57,496 nucleotides of DNA from Bacillota bacterium (GTDB lineage Bacteria; Bacillota; Clostridia; Acetivibrionales; DSM-1351). The DNA is taken from assembly GCA_023415305.1 (NCBI GenBank), contig JAEZKZ010000111.1, positions 1-57,496 of the forward strand. Direction: 5' to 3'. The notes beneath the pieces are model-generated. The model was not told where the DNA came from, made no database searches, and was given only the letters and a program-made list of their open reading frames with translations. A program made the position numbers and the translations under genes. Shown one piece after another: positions 1-7,940 of the stretch (position 1 is the first letter of the stretch; each line of letters starts with the position of its first letter).

Positions 1-29
1 AATAATATAATTTTACCGAAATTGAATTA

Positions 30-58
30 TTGACAAAAGCTGCATTAGTTAGTATAAT
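30..58 (+). promoter_or_regulatory. Sigma-A type promoter of the DUF177-rpmF operon
   Basis: TTGACA at 30-35 and TATAAT at 53-58 are separated by 17 bases, a perfect match to the vegetative consensus. Transcription would begin near 65. This rules out the TTG at 64 as a start and supports the ATG at 88 for the first gene. Confidence 0.85.
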
Positions 59-87
59 ATCAGTTGTCGGTTTTCAAGAGGTTACTT

Positions 88-585
88 ATGAGAGTAAATG
101 TGTCTGATATTATTAAAACTGAAGGAGCAGGGGTAGATATCAATTTTGTTGATGATCTGCCTAAGATACGGGAGTATGATACTTCAGTAGAGTTTAAACC
201 TTCTTTTAAGTTTACGGGGCGCATAGTTAATTTAGGTGGCCTGTTAAAGTTAAGTGGTGAGCTTCATTATGAGTTTAGTGCAAACTGCCTCAGGTGTCTG
301 AAACATTTAGATATGACTGAAGATATTGGGGTTGAAGAAAGCTTTGTCGAGGTTTCAAAATCCGATGATGTTGATGCATATACATTTGAAGGTAATGTTG
401 TTGACATTGATAAGCCACTTATAGACAACATTATTCTTGCAATGCCCATGAAGATTGTATGCAGTGAAGACTGCAAAGGGTTATGCAGGACTTGTGGAAC
501 CAATTTAAATATTAAAAGATGTAAATGTGATGAGAGCGAGATAGTAGACCCAAGGATGGAAATACTTAAAGATTATTTCAAGTAG
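88..585 (+). CDS. DUF177 (YceD family) metal-binding protein
   Basis: A 165-residue protein of the DUF177/YceD family, which is almost always encoded directly before ribosomal protein L32; a role in 23S rRNA or ribosome biogenesis has been proposed. Visible marks are a CLRC pair near the middle and a cysteine-rich C-terminal block with the family pattern CxxDCKGLCxxCGxNLN followed by CKC, a probable zinc site. The ATG at 88 is preceded by AAGAGG at a spacing of 7. An upstream in-frame TTG at 64 lies at the expected transcription start and is not used. rpmF follows after 43 bases without a terminator, so the two genes form an operon. Family assignment is firm; the molecular function is not established by the sequence. 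Confidence 0.9.
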   Translation: MRVNVSDIIKTEGAGVDINFVDDLPKIREYDTSVEFKPSFKFTGRIVNLGGLLKLSGELHYEFSANCLRCLKHLDMTEDIGVEESFVEVSKSDDVDAYTFEGNVVDIDKPLIDNIILAMPMKIVCSEDCKGLCRTCGTNLNIKRCKCDESEIVDPRMEILKDYFK

Positions 586-628
586 GTTTCTACTTTGATG
601 GTTGCATTATAGTAGGGAGGTGTTATTG

Positions 629-811
629 ATGGCAAATCCAAAGCGTAGATGGTCCAAGGCAAGAACAGGTAAAAGAAGATCCCAGTGGAAACTGGCATCA
701 CCAACTCTAGTAAGCTGCCCACAGTGTCATGTTTTCAAGCTGCCTCACAGGGTATGTGGTGAATGTGGATATTATGATGGCAAACAGGTAGTTAAAGTAG
801 AAGCTAAATAA
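629..811 (+). CDS. rpmF: 50S ribosomal protein L32
   Basis: A 60-residue basic protein beginning MANPKRRWSKART, the standard L32 N terminus and length. Two CxxC pairs (CPQC and CGEC, 12 residues apart) form the zinc ribbon found in the C+ form of L32. The start is set by the strong AGGGAGG at 614-620, 8 bases before the ATG; an in-frame upstream start at 602 has no such site. It is second in an operon with the DUF177 gene and is followed at once by a hairpin terminator. Confidence 0.97.
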   Translation: MANPKRRWSKARTGKRRSQWKLASPTLVSCPQCHVFKLPHRVCGECGYYDGKQVVKVEAK

Positions 812-823
812 TAATATGTCATT

Positions 824-854
824 AAAGCAGCGGGATTAATCTCTGCTGCTTTTT
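824..854 (+). terminator. Rho-independent terminator after rpmF
   Basis: The stem AAAGCAGC (824-831) pairs with GCTGCTTT (845-852) and runs into a T-rich end. It closes the DUF177-rpmF transcript. Confidence 0.85.
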
Positions 855-1010
855 GATTTATCTGGATAAAAACTTGCGGTTTAGTAAATAACTGACAGGC
901 AAGTGCTACCCATTAGAATAAAGTTTGTTAAAAAGGCAAATTGTATAATAGTAAAAGTTACTGGTAGTTTCACAGATATGAATATATAAAACAGTGAGAA
1001 GGTGCTTTCC

Positions 1011-2330
1011 TTGAGTAAAAACAAAATTAAAATATGTACCGTCCTTTCGGGCAGCATTGCAGAGGAAGCAGGAATCGAGGCTGGTGACATGCTGTTGTCC
1101 ATCAATGGGGAGTCTATAAAAGATATATTTGATTATAGATACTATCAGGCTTCGGAAGAGCTTCTTCTGGAGATTGAGAAAGCGGACGGCGAAATATGGG
1201 AAATAGAAGTTGATAAAGATGAAAGTGAAGAAATAGGCCTCGAATTTGATGATTCTCTAATTGATGGCGCAAAAAGCTGTACCAACAAGTGTATCTTTTG
1301 TTTTATAGATCAACTTCCTAAGGGTATGCGAGAAACTGTTTACTTTAAGGATGATGATTCTCGACTTTCCTTTCTTACAGGGAATTATGTTACTCTGACT
1401 AATGTTAAAATGGAAGAATTAAAAAGAATTATTCATTATAGAATGTCTCCGATTAATGTGTCGGTACATACCACCAATCCTGACCTTAGAAAATTTATGC
1501 TTGGAAACAGGTTTGCCGGTGATGTGCTGGAAAAAATCAAAATGCTTACAGACAATGGGATTGAGGTTAACTGTCAGATTGTTTTATGTAGAAATATTAA
1601 TGATAACGAGGAACTGGACAGAACTCTGGAGGATCTTTCGGGGCTGGTACCCGGAATTAACAGTGTATCAATAGTACCTGTAGGGATCAGCAGGCATAGA
1701 GAAAAATTGTTTGACTTAATACCTTTTGATAAGGAAAGCAGCGGACAGGTAATTAGGCAGGTACATAAGTGGCAGAACAGGCTGCTTAGGGAGAAGGGCT
1801 CCAGGGTGGTTTATCTTTCAGATGAGTTCTACATCAATGCTGATGTAGAACTGCCTAAATATAAGGATTACGAAGGCTTTCCTCAAATAGAGAATGGAGT
1901 AGGTATGGTGGCTTCCTTTAAAAAGGAGGTTTTTGAAGCCTTAAAAAATAAAAAAGCCCATACTTTATCAGAAAATAGACACGTAAGCATTGCAACGGGT
2001 AGACTAGTTAAAAAAATTATATTACAATTGGTACAAGAAATAAATTCTAAATTTCCAGACTTACGTGTTGATGTCTATGATATAGAAAATGATTTTTTCG
2101 GACCATACGTAACAGTTTGCGGACTACTTACCGGACAGGACATTTCACGGCAGCTTAACGGGAAGGAACTGGGACAGGAACTCTTAATCAGCAGAAGTAT
2201 GTTAAGAGCCGGAGAACATGTTCTTTTGGATGATTATACAGTTGAGCAGCTGGAAGCAGAGCTGAATATCAGAATCCGTATAGTTGACAGCAGTGGAGAG
2301 GATTTTGTAAATGCATTAATTGGTAAATAG
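1011..2330 (+). CDS. PDZ and radical SAM DUF512 protein
   Basis: A 439-residue protein with a PDZ-like N-terminal domain (about residues 1-65, with GSIAEEAGIEAGD), then a radical SAM-like cysteine cluster C90-x3-C94-x2-C97 (CTNKCIFC) and the conserved DUF512 C-terminal half. Proteins of this build are common in Clostridia and usually lie beside der, as here; their substrate is not known to me. I chose TTG at 1011 because GAGAAGG ends 8 bases before it; the in-frame GTG at 1002 overlaps that site. A TATAAT at 944-949 may be its own -10 box. The gap to der is 61 bases with no terminator, so co-transcription with der is likely. Confidence 0.85.
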   Translation: MSKNKIKICTVLSGSIAEEAGIEAGDMLLSINGESIKDIFDYRYYQASEELLLEIEKADGEIWEIEVDKDESEEIGLEFDDSLIDGAKSCTNKCIFCFIDQLPKGMRETVYFKDDDSRLSFLTGNYVTLTNVKMEELKRIIHYRMSPINVSVHTTNPDLRKFMLGNRFAGDVLEKIKMLTDNGIEVNCQIVLCRNINDNEELDRTLEDLSGLVPGINSVSIVPVGISRHREKLFDLIPFDKESSGQVIRQVHKWQNRLLREKGSRVVYLSDEFYINADVELPKYKDYEGFPQIENGVGMVASFKKEVFEALKNKKAHTLSENRHVSIATGRLVKKIILQLVQEINSKFPDLRVDVYDIENDFFGPYVTVCGLLTGQDISRQLNGKELGQELLISRSMLRAGEHVLLDDYTVEQLEAELNIRIRIVDSSGEDFVNALIGK

Positions 2331-2391
2331 AGTTTATAACAGTTCTATAAAATTAATGGCAGATGTTTAAATAGACACGGAGGTGTAAAGT

Positions 2392-3717
2392 TTGGGAAAA
2401 CCCATAGTAGCAGTTGTCGGCAGGCCTAATGTCGGGAAATCAACTTTTTTTAATTATCTCGCAGGAAGCAGAATATCCATAGTTGAGGATACTCCAGGAG
2501 TTACCCGGGATAGAATATATGCCGAGATAGAATGGCGAAGCAAGAAATTTACCTTGATAGATACAGGTGGTATAGAACCATATTCAGAAGATATAATAAT
2601 GCAGCAGATGAAGCGTCAGGCCGAAATTGCAATTGAAACCGCAGATGTTATAGTTTTTATGGTTGATGCTAAGGATGGAATGACGGCTACCGATAAGGAA
2701 GTAGCAACCATGCTTAGAAAGTCACAGAAGCCGGTTATTCTGACTGTTAATAAGGTTGATCGTGTCGGGGATCCACCTCCGGAGGTATACGAGTTCTATA
2801 ACCTTGGAATGGGGGATATGGTTATCATATCTTCAGTTCATGGTCTGGGAATGGGTGATCTTCTGGATGCAGTTTTTGAGCATTTCCCCGATGATATAGA
2901 CAGTGAAGAGGATGAAGATATTATAAAAGTTGCGGTTGTAGGTAAACCGAATGCCGGGAAATCCTCATTAATAAATTCAATTCTGGGTGAGGAAAGGGTT
3001 ATCGTCAGCAATATACCCGGAACAACCAGAGATGCCATTGATACACATGTGGAGAATAATGGCCAGAAATTTACCTTTATTGATACTGCCGGTATCAGGA
3101 AAAGGGCAAAGATAAACGAGAGCATTGAAAAGTACAGTACCATCAGATCCTGGACAGCAATAGAGAGAGCAGATGTATGTCTGATTTTGATTGATGCTGA
3201 AGACGGCGTCACTGAGCAGGACACAAAAATTGCCGGTTATGCTCATCAACAGGGTAAAGCTTCAATAATAGTAATAAATAAATGGGATTTAATAGAGAAG
3301 CAAACAGGAACTCTTGAGGAGTACAGAAAGCAGGTACACGAAAAGCTGGGCTTCATGACCTACGCTCCTGTTCTGTTTATTTCTGCGAAAACCGGACAAC
3401 GTGTAAATAAAATATACGAGTTGATTAAATTTGTTGCAGATCAGGCTTCATTCAGAATTTCTACAGGTATGCTTAATGATTTGGTCAATGAAGCTATAGC
3501 CATGGTTCAGCCTCCTTCAGATAAAGGAAAGAGGCTCAAGATATATTATATGACACAGGCTGGTATCAAACCCCCGTCCTTTGTTGTATTTGTTAATGAC
3601 CTGGAGTTGTTTCATTATTCATATGAACGGTACCTTGAGAATCAATTGAGAAAAAACTTTGGGTTTGAAGGGACTCCAATCAGATTCATACACAGACAAC
3701 GTGACAAAGAAGAATAA
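2392..3717 (+). CDS. der: Ribosome biogenesis GTPase Der (EngA)
   Basis: A 441-residue protein with two tandem G domains and a C-terminal KH-like domain, the layout unique to Der, needed for 50S subunit maturation. The first P-loop is GRPNVGKST (residues 10-18), followed by DTPGVTRD, DTGG and NKVD. The second P-loop is GKPNAGKSS (about 184-192), followed by DTAG and NKWD. Length is typical. The start is TTG at 2392, preceded by ACGGAGGTG at a spacing of 6. It follows the DUF512 gene and is separated from plsY by a structured repeat element rather than by a terminator. Confidence 0.96.
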   Translation: MGKPIVAVVGRPNVGKSTFFNYLAGSRISIVEDTPGVTRDRIYAEIEWRSKKFTLIDTGGIEPYSEDIIMQQMKRQAEIAIETADVIVFMVDAKDGMTATDKEVATMLRKSQKPVILTVNKVDRVGDPPPEVYEFYNLGMGDMVIISSVHGLGMGDLLDAVFEHFPDDIDSEEDEDIIKVAVVGKPNAGKSSLINSILGEERVIVSNIPGTTRDAIDTHVENNGQKFTFIDTAGIRKRAKINESIEKYSTIRSWTAIERADVCLILIDAEDGVTEQDTKIAGYAHQQGKASIIVINKWDLIEKQTGTLEEYRKQVHEKLGFMTYAPVLFISAKTGQRVNKIYELIKFVADQASFRISTGMLNDLVNEAIAMVQPPSDKGKRLKIYYMTQAGIKPPSFVVFVNDLELFHYSYERYLENQLRKNFGFEGTPIRFIHRQRDKEE

Positions 3718-3760
3718 TTTACAGTACTGCAAGTAAGAAACAGAGCCATCAGGTTCAATA

Positions 3761-3925
3761 CTTTCAAATATCAAAGTCCTTGCAATATGGCAAAGACTTG
3801 AAAAGCGCACATGGCCAATTAACCTCCTTTATTCGCCCCACTGCGGATATTGGAGTAGATAAATTTCATTACATTTTGAGGCCACAATGTTGGCTCAAGC
3901 CAGTATATTGGCTCAGGAGATTAAT
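3761..3925 (+). repeat. Structured leader repeat, copy A, before plsY
   Basis: This is one of four full copies of a dispersed element that ends at or next to a start codon. Hairpins visible in order are: AAGTCCTTGC pairing with GCAAAGACTT (about 3773-3799); ATTCGC with GCGGAT; GCCA with TGGC; and AGCCA with TGGCT. The upstream strand AATTAACCTCC (about 3817-3827) is complementary, with one mismatch, to the terminal AGGAGATTAAT that serves as the plsY ribosome binding site. The linker AAATTTCATTACATTTTG is shared with the other copies. This is the most diverged full copy and lacks the 5' hairpin seen in copies B, C and D. Confidence 0.75.
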
Positions 3926-4570
3926 ATGGGAGTTTTTATATTAAAATTAATAATTGTCATAGTAATAGGATACCTCCTTGGAAGTTTGAATACCTCCATA
4001 ATCGTCGGTAAGTTATATGGTACGGATATAAGGAAGCACGGCAGCGGGAATGCGGGTATGACTAATACTCTCAGGACTCTTGGTAAGGCAGCAGCAGTTA
4101 TGGTGATTGTTGGAGATGTTCTAAAAGGAGTATTATCTTATATAATTGGTAATCTAGTATTCAATACAATGCCTGAGGCTGCAATGACCAATATTGCACA
4201 GGTTGGCGGAATGGCCGCCGGTATAGCTGCTATAGCCGGACATAACTGGCCGGTTTATTTCGGTTTTAAAGGCGGAAAAGGCATACTTACTTCAATTTCA
4301 GTTGTTATGATGATGGATTGGAAGCTCGGTCTGATTTTACTTGGAATATTTGTTATAATTGTAGCTATAACAAGATATGTCTCTCTTGGATCAATTATAG
4401 CTTCAATAGCGTTTCCTATAACTGCATTTATAAAAGGAAACGGGCGTGTTTTTATAATTTTTTCTGTTTTTTTAGCCGTTCTGGCAGTTGCCAGACATAA
4501 TGCCAATATTAAAAGATTACTTAGTGGTTCGGAATCCAAATTGGGAGAGAAGAAAAAGGCACACGGTTAA
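3926..4570 (+). CDS. plsY: Glycerol-3-phosphate acyltransferase PlsY
   Basis: A 214-residue integral membrane enzyme that transfers the acyl group of acyl-phosphate to glycerol-3-phosphate, the first step of phospholipid synthesis. Family signatures are present: GSLNTSIIVGK and the glycerol-phosphate site GSGNAGMTN near the N terminus, and KGGKG in the middle. Several hydrophobic segments fit the multi-pass fold. ATG at 3926 is chosen because AGGAGA lies 5 bases before it; an in-frame ATG at 3887 lies inside the repeat. It is followed after 42 bases by gpsA, which makes its substrate, so the pair is a functional unit. Confidence 0.93.
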   Translation: MGVFILKLIIVIVIGYLLGSLNTSIIVGKLYGTDIRKHGSGNAGMTNTLRTLGKAAAVMVIVGDVLKGVLSYIIGNLVFNTMPEAAMTNIAQVGGMAAGIAAIAGHNWPVYFGFKGGKGILTSISVVMMMDWKLGLILLGIFVIIVAITRYVSLGSIIASIAFPITAFIKGNGRVFIIFSVFLAVLAVARHNANIKRLLSGSESKLGEKKKAHG

Positions 4571-4612
4571 TATACTATTTTTAGGATATTTTATTTTAAT
4601 CAGGAGGGGAAT

Positions 4613-5608
4613 ATGAACAGAAATGTTGCAGTTGTCGGAGCTGGTAGTATGGGTACAGCGATGGCTATATTATTATCAAAAAACGGTAACAATGTGAGAC
4701 TTTGGTCTCCTATGAAAGATGAGATAAGTATGCTTAAAGCAAATAGAGAACATGTAACCAGATTACCCGGTGTTAAGGTTCCTAAAAGTGTAGAATTCAC
4801 TACTGATATAAAGCTTGCTGTTGCAAATGCCGATGTGGTGGTACTTGCAGTTCCGTCCCAGACTACAAGACAGAATTGTAAAACACTCGCCAATTTAATT
4901 CATAAGGATACAATTGTTGTAACCTGTTCAAAAGGAATAGAGGATGGTACCTGCAAATTATTGGCTGAAATTATGCAAGAGGAGCTTCCTGACAATAATA
5001 TAGCTGTCTTGTCAGGTCCAAGCCACGCTGAAGAAATTGCACGAGACATACCAACAACTGTTGTTGCTGCATCAGAAAATATTGAAATAGCCAGATTTCT
5101 TCAGGACTTGTTTATGACACCTAATTTCAGGGTGTACACAAATACTGATGTTATAGGAGTAGAGCTTGGTGGGGCCCTGAAAAATATAATTGCCCTATGT
5201 GCCGGTATTTCAGACGGTCTGGGCTTTGGTGACAATACCAAGGCTGCGTTAATGACCAGAGGTATTGCTGAAATATCCAGATTGGGCGTCGCTTTGGGCG
5301 GAAATGCAGATACATTTTCAGGCTTAACCGGAGTAGGTGACCTGATTGTTACCTGTACCAGCATGCACAGCAGGAACAGAAGAGCAGGAATTCTTATTGG
5401 ACAGGGAAAATCAGTTCAGGAAGCTCTCGAAGAGGTGAATATGGTGGTTGAGGGTGTTGCAACAACAAAGCCTGCATACGAGCTTGCTAAAAAGCATGGA
5501 GTATCAATGCCTATAACCAGCGAGGCGTACAGTATTTTATTTGAGGGCAAGGAACCAAGATTGGCAGTGGGCGATCTGATGACAAGGGATAAGAAAACAG
5601 AAATGTAG
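4613..5608 (+). CDS. gpsA: NAD(P)-dependent glycerol-3-phosphate dehydrogenase
   Basis: A 331-residue cytosolic enzyme reducing dihydroxyacetone phosphate to sn-glycerol-3-phosphate for PlsY. The N-terminal Rossmann fold shows GAGSMG (residues 9-14). The C-terminal domain carries ELGGALKNIIA, with K190 as the likely catalytic lysine, and the family block GLTGVGDLIVTC. Length is normal for the family. The start ATG is preceded by AGGAGGGG. The next gene is convergent and a bidirectional hairpin lies between them. Confidence 0.96.
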   Translation: MNRNVAVVGAGSMGTAMAILLSKNGNNVRLWSPMKDEISMLKANREHVTRLPGVKVPKSVEFTTDIKLAVANADVVVLAVPSQTTRQNCKTLANLIHKDTIVVTCSKGIEDGTCKLLAEIMQEELPDNNIAVLSGPSHAEEIARDIPTTVVAASENIEIARFLQDLFMTPNFRVYTNTDVIGVELGGALKNIIALCAGISDGLGFGDNTKAALMTRGIAEISRLGVALGGNADTFSGLTGVGDLIVTCTSMHSRNRRAGILIGQGKSVQEALEEVNMVVEGVATTKPAYELAKKHGVSMPITSEAYSILFEGKEPRLAVGDLMTRDKKTEM

Positions 5609-5636
5609 AAGGAAATTAAATTATTATTAATAAATG

Positions 5637-5667
5637 AAGGCCGGCACTATGATAATGTCGGCCTTTA
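5637..5667. terminator. Bidirectional terminator between gpsA and the hydrogenase-like gene
   Basis: The stem AAGGCCGGCAC pairs with ATGTCGGCCTT around a short loop, with T-rich sequence on the plus side and A-rich sequence before it. It can end both convergent transcripts. Confidence 0.8.
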
Positions 5668-5688
5668 TTTGTAAGAAACTGTTAACAG

Positions 5689-7587
5689 CTATTCCTGCTC
5701 TGATATTATTACATTGGCAGTCGCAAGGATTTCTTCACTTTTTGCGGTGGTTTCCTGAATAGCGGCAGAAATAACCTGAATATCATTACTGACGAGTTTT
5801 ACCATATTGTCCAGTTCATCGGATACTGCTTTAATTCTATCAATATTTTCTGCCAACATTTTCTCATCAGCTATAGTTGATACAGCTGCAGTTTTTGATT
5901 GCTCCGATAACTTTTTAACTTCATCAGCAACCACTGAGAAACCTCTTCCGGCTTCACCGGCTCTGGCTGACTCTATAGCTGCGTTAAGTGAAAGCATGCT
6001 GGTCTGCTCGGAGATTGTCACAATCTCATTTGTTACATTATTGAAATTAAGGATGCCTTGCTCCATCTGTTTTACACTGTCCCTCAGATTAGACGAAGCC
6101 CACATGATTCTACTGATCTCTTCACCGATATTACTTATGTTTTTAGCGCTCAATGAGCTTCCGTCGGCAACCTCATCCAATGCCTTGCAGATATCGGATA
6201 TTCTACCGTTAAGATTCTGAAGTTTCACTTCCCTTTGTTTCTGAAGGCCTTGTAATTGGTTTAAAAATGCTTCTATTTCCTGATTTTTTTCCTGAAGGAT
6301 GCTCTTTTCCTTATGGACTTCAGCCATATTATAATCAATACAATTCTCCACATGGTTACAGTTGTTATAAATGGACCGTGCCATCTTTATACAGCTTCCA
6401 AAACCACAGGCATTACAGTTTCTGTTCCTTGAAACCTCATCAAATTTGTTCAACTTTTCAAATATGTACTCAAGTTCATCCGTATTTGGTTCCTTATATA
6501 AAGATACATTAACAGGTGTATACTTTCTTTCAAAATCATCTACCTCAAGACTGGAATCAAAATATTTTAAAAGCTTGTTAGGTTTAGACTTGTATTTTCC
6601 CACTTTCCTGTTTTTTAAGTTTTGAGTTAGTCTGTCAATGTCAGTAACATCAACATCCTTGCACGTTCCTGAACCAATATTGCAGCCGTGTGAACAGTTT
6701 AAAATATCTACAAGCAAGGGAAGCTCCTTTTGATATTTTTTTCTATCACTGTATTCATCAAGGTACTTATATGCGTATTCTGTTCCTTCAACCTGCTTTA
6801 CAAAGGCCTGAGGATAATAATGGTAAACATTCTCCTTCAAGCCTCCAGGTGTACTGTATATTTCGCCCAGACTATAGCCGCTCAAGGTAAAGTCCTCGTC
6901 AGGTAGTGCTTGAAAATTTATGTGCTTTTCATCGATAAAAGCTTTAAGCTTTTTGAGGGTTACATTATATTTTACGTAACCTGAGGTATCTTTATCATTT
7001 ATTTCAGATATCTTTCCGATGCACGGAGATAAAAAACATAATTCTTCATCTATGTTTGCATATTTTTTCAGGTAGATGGCCGTACACATCATTGGGCTGT
7101 GAACGGGGGCAAGGTCGCTGATAAGCTCGTGTTTATATTTTAATATATAGTTGACAATTGAGGGACAGGGCTGAGCTATTACCGAGCTTAATTTCTTCTC
7201 TTTAATAGTTTTCAGGTAGGCCCAGGTAGTTATATCAGCCCCCAGTGAAACGTCGTATACATTTTTAACCCCCAAAGACTTCAGATAGGATATGAATTTT
7301 TTATAATTGGAAAAGTTAGTTTTTAGGGCAGGAGCGGCTATAACAGATATTTTTGCGCCGGCCCTGAGAGAATTAATAAAATTCTCAGTATCGTCTGTAT
7401 AGTATCGAGCAGCGTGGTCGCATACTTCAATGCATTTACCGCACATGATACATTTTTCACTGTCTACTGAAATGTAATTTTTACCATTGTTAACCGATGA
7501 AACATTAGCGTTCTTTACGGGACAACTGAAGATGCACTTATTACAACCTTGGCATTTTTCTATGATAGTACTAATCACTGAATTCAT
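5689..7587 (-). CDS. [FeFe]-hydrogenase-like sensor fused to a chemoreceptor signalling domain
   Basis: A 632-residue soluble protein with an unusual domain order. Residues 12-22 and 46-56 are two CxxCxxCxxxC [4Fe-4S] motifs. About 80-330 is a hydrogenase-type H-cluster domain: PCP at 140-142, PCIGKISE at 188-195 (an exact PCxxKxxE) and a CSHGC near 300. About 395-425 is another Fe-S domain (CNACGFGSC). The C-terminal 180 residues are a methyl-accepting signalling domain containing the tip motif SLNAAIESARAGEAGRGF. No membrane segment is seen. The cysteine that precedes the cluster ligand in catalytic enzymes (TSCCP) is proline here, which argues for sensing over H2 turnover. ATG at 7587 follows GAGGTG. 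It resembles putative sensory FeFe-hydrogenases; the signal is inferred. Confidence 0.82.
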   Translation of the reverse strand: MNSVISTIIEKCQGCNKCIFSCPVKNANVSSVNNGKNYISVDSEKCIMCGKCIEVCDHAARYYTDDTENFINSLRAGAKISVIAAPALKTNFSNYKKFISYLKSLGVKNVYDVSLGADITTWAYLKTIKEKKLSSVIAQPCPSIVNYILKYKHELISDLAPVHSPMMCTAIYLKKYANIDEELCFLSPCIGKISEINDKDTSGYVKYNVTLKKLKAFIDEKHINFQALPDEDFTLSGYSLGEIYSTPGGLKENVYHYYPQAFVKQVEGTEYAYKYLDEYSDRKKYQKELPLLVDILNCSHGCNIGSGTCKDVDVTDIDRLTQNLKNRKVGKYKSKPNKLLKYFDSSLEVDDFERKYTPVNVSLYKEPNTDELEYIFEKLNKFDEVSRNRNCNACGFGSCIKMARSIYNNCNHVENCIDYNMAEVHKEKSILQEKNQEIEAFLNQLQGLQKQREVKLQNLNGRISDICKALDEVADGSSLSAKNISNIGEEISRIMWASSNLRDSVKQMEQGILNFNNVTNEIVTISEQTSMLSLNAAIESARAGEAGRGFSVVADEVKKLSEQSKTAAVSTIADEKMLAENIDRIKAVSDELDNMVKLVSNDIQVISAAIQETTAKSEEILATANVIISEQE

Positions 7588-7940
7588 AAATAACACCTCG
7601 CTCTGGTAAAATTTTGTAGTGCTCGTAATTTTATTATACTATGTTGCATTTTGTAAAACAATGTATTATTTTATCAAAATTTCAACAATAATGTTGTTAT
7701 AAAAACTTTTATACCAATAAGGAAATATAAATTCTATTTTTACAACCGGTTTAGTATTAAATTTCTGCAAAATAAAGATAGTTACAAAGTGTGCATGTCC
7801 ATTTACTTGTTTCTGAATTATTTTTTCAAAGCAAATTATTTTTTGTAATATTAACTATTTTCGGACATATATTTAATATTGAAAGTGACATTATACATAG
7901 TCCTATTGGGCATGTAGCAATATAGGGGAGGGTTCTGAGC
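7588..7940. other. Divergent intergenic region between the sensor gene and spoIVA
   Basis: This AT-rich stretch holds the minus-strand promoter of the hydrogenase-like gene (7633-7661) and, on the right, the leader of spoIVA. A sporulation promoter for spoIVA is expected, but I could not place one that fits the sigma-E consensus well. Nothing else stands out. Confidence 0.5.
7633..7661 (-). promoter_or_regulatory. Promoter of the hydrogenase-like sensor gene
   Basis: Read on the minus strand, TTGTTT (7661-7656) and TATAAT (7638-7633) are 17 bases apart and lie about 45 bases before the start codon. Confidence 0.6.

Noticed and set aside
3887..3925. N-terminal extension of PlsY from ATG at 3887
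   Set aside because: The 13 extra codons fall inside the repeat hairpins and lack a ribosome binding site; ATG at 3926 has AGGAGA at the right distance.
7840..7935. Sigma-E promoter of spoIVA
   Set aside because: AATATT and TATACATA are present, but the spacing (about 11 bases) is too short and the -10 matches only partly, so I did not annotate it.
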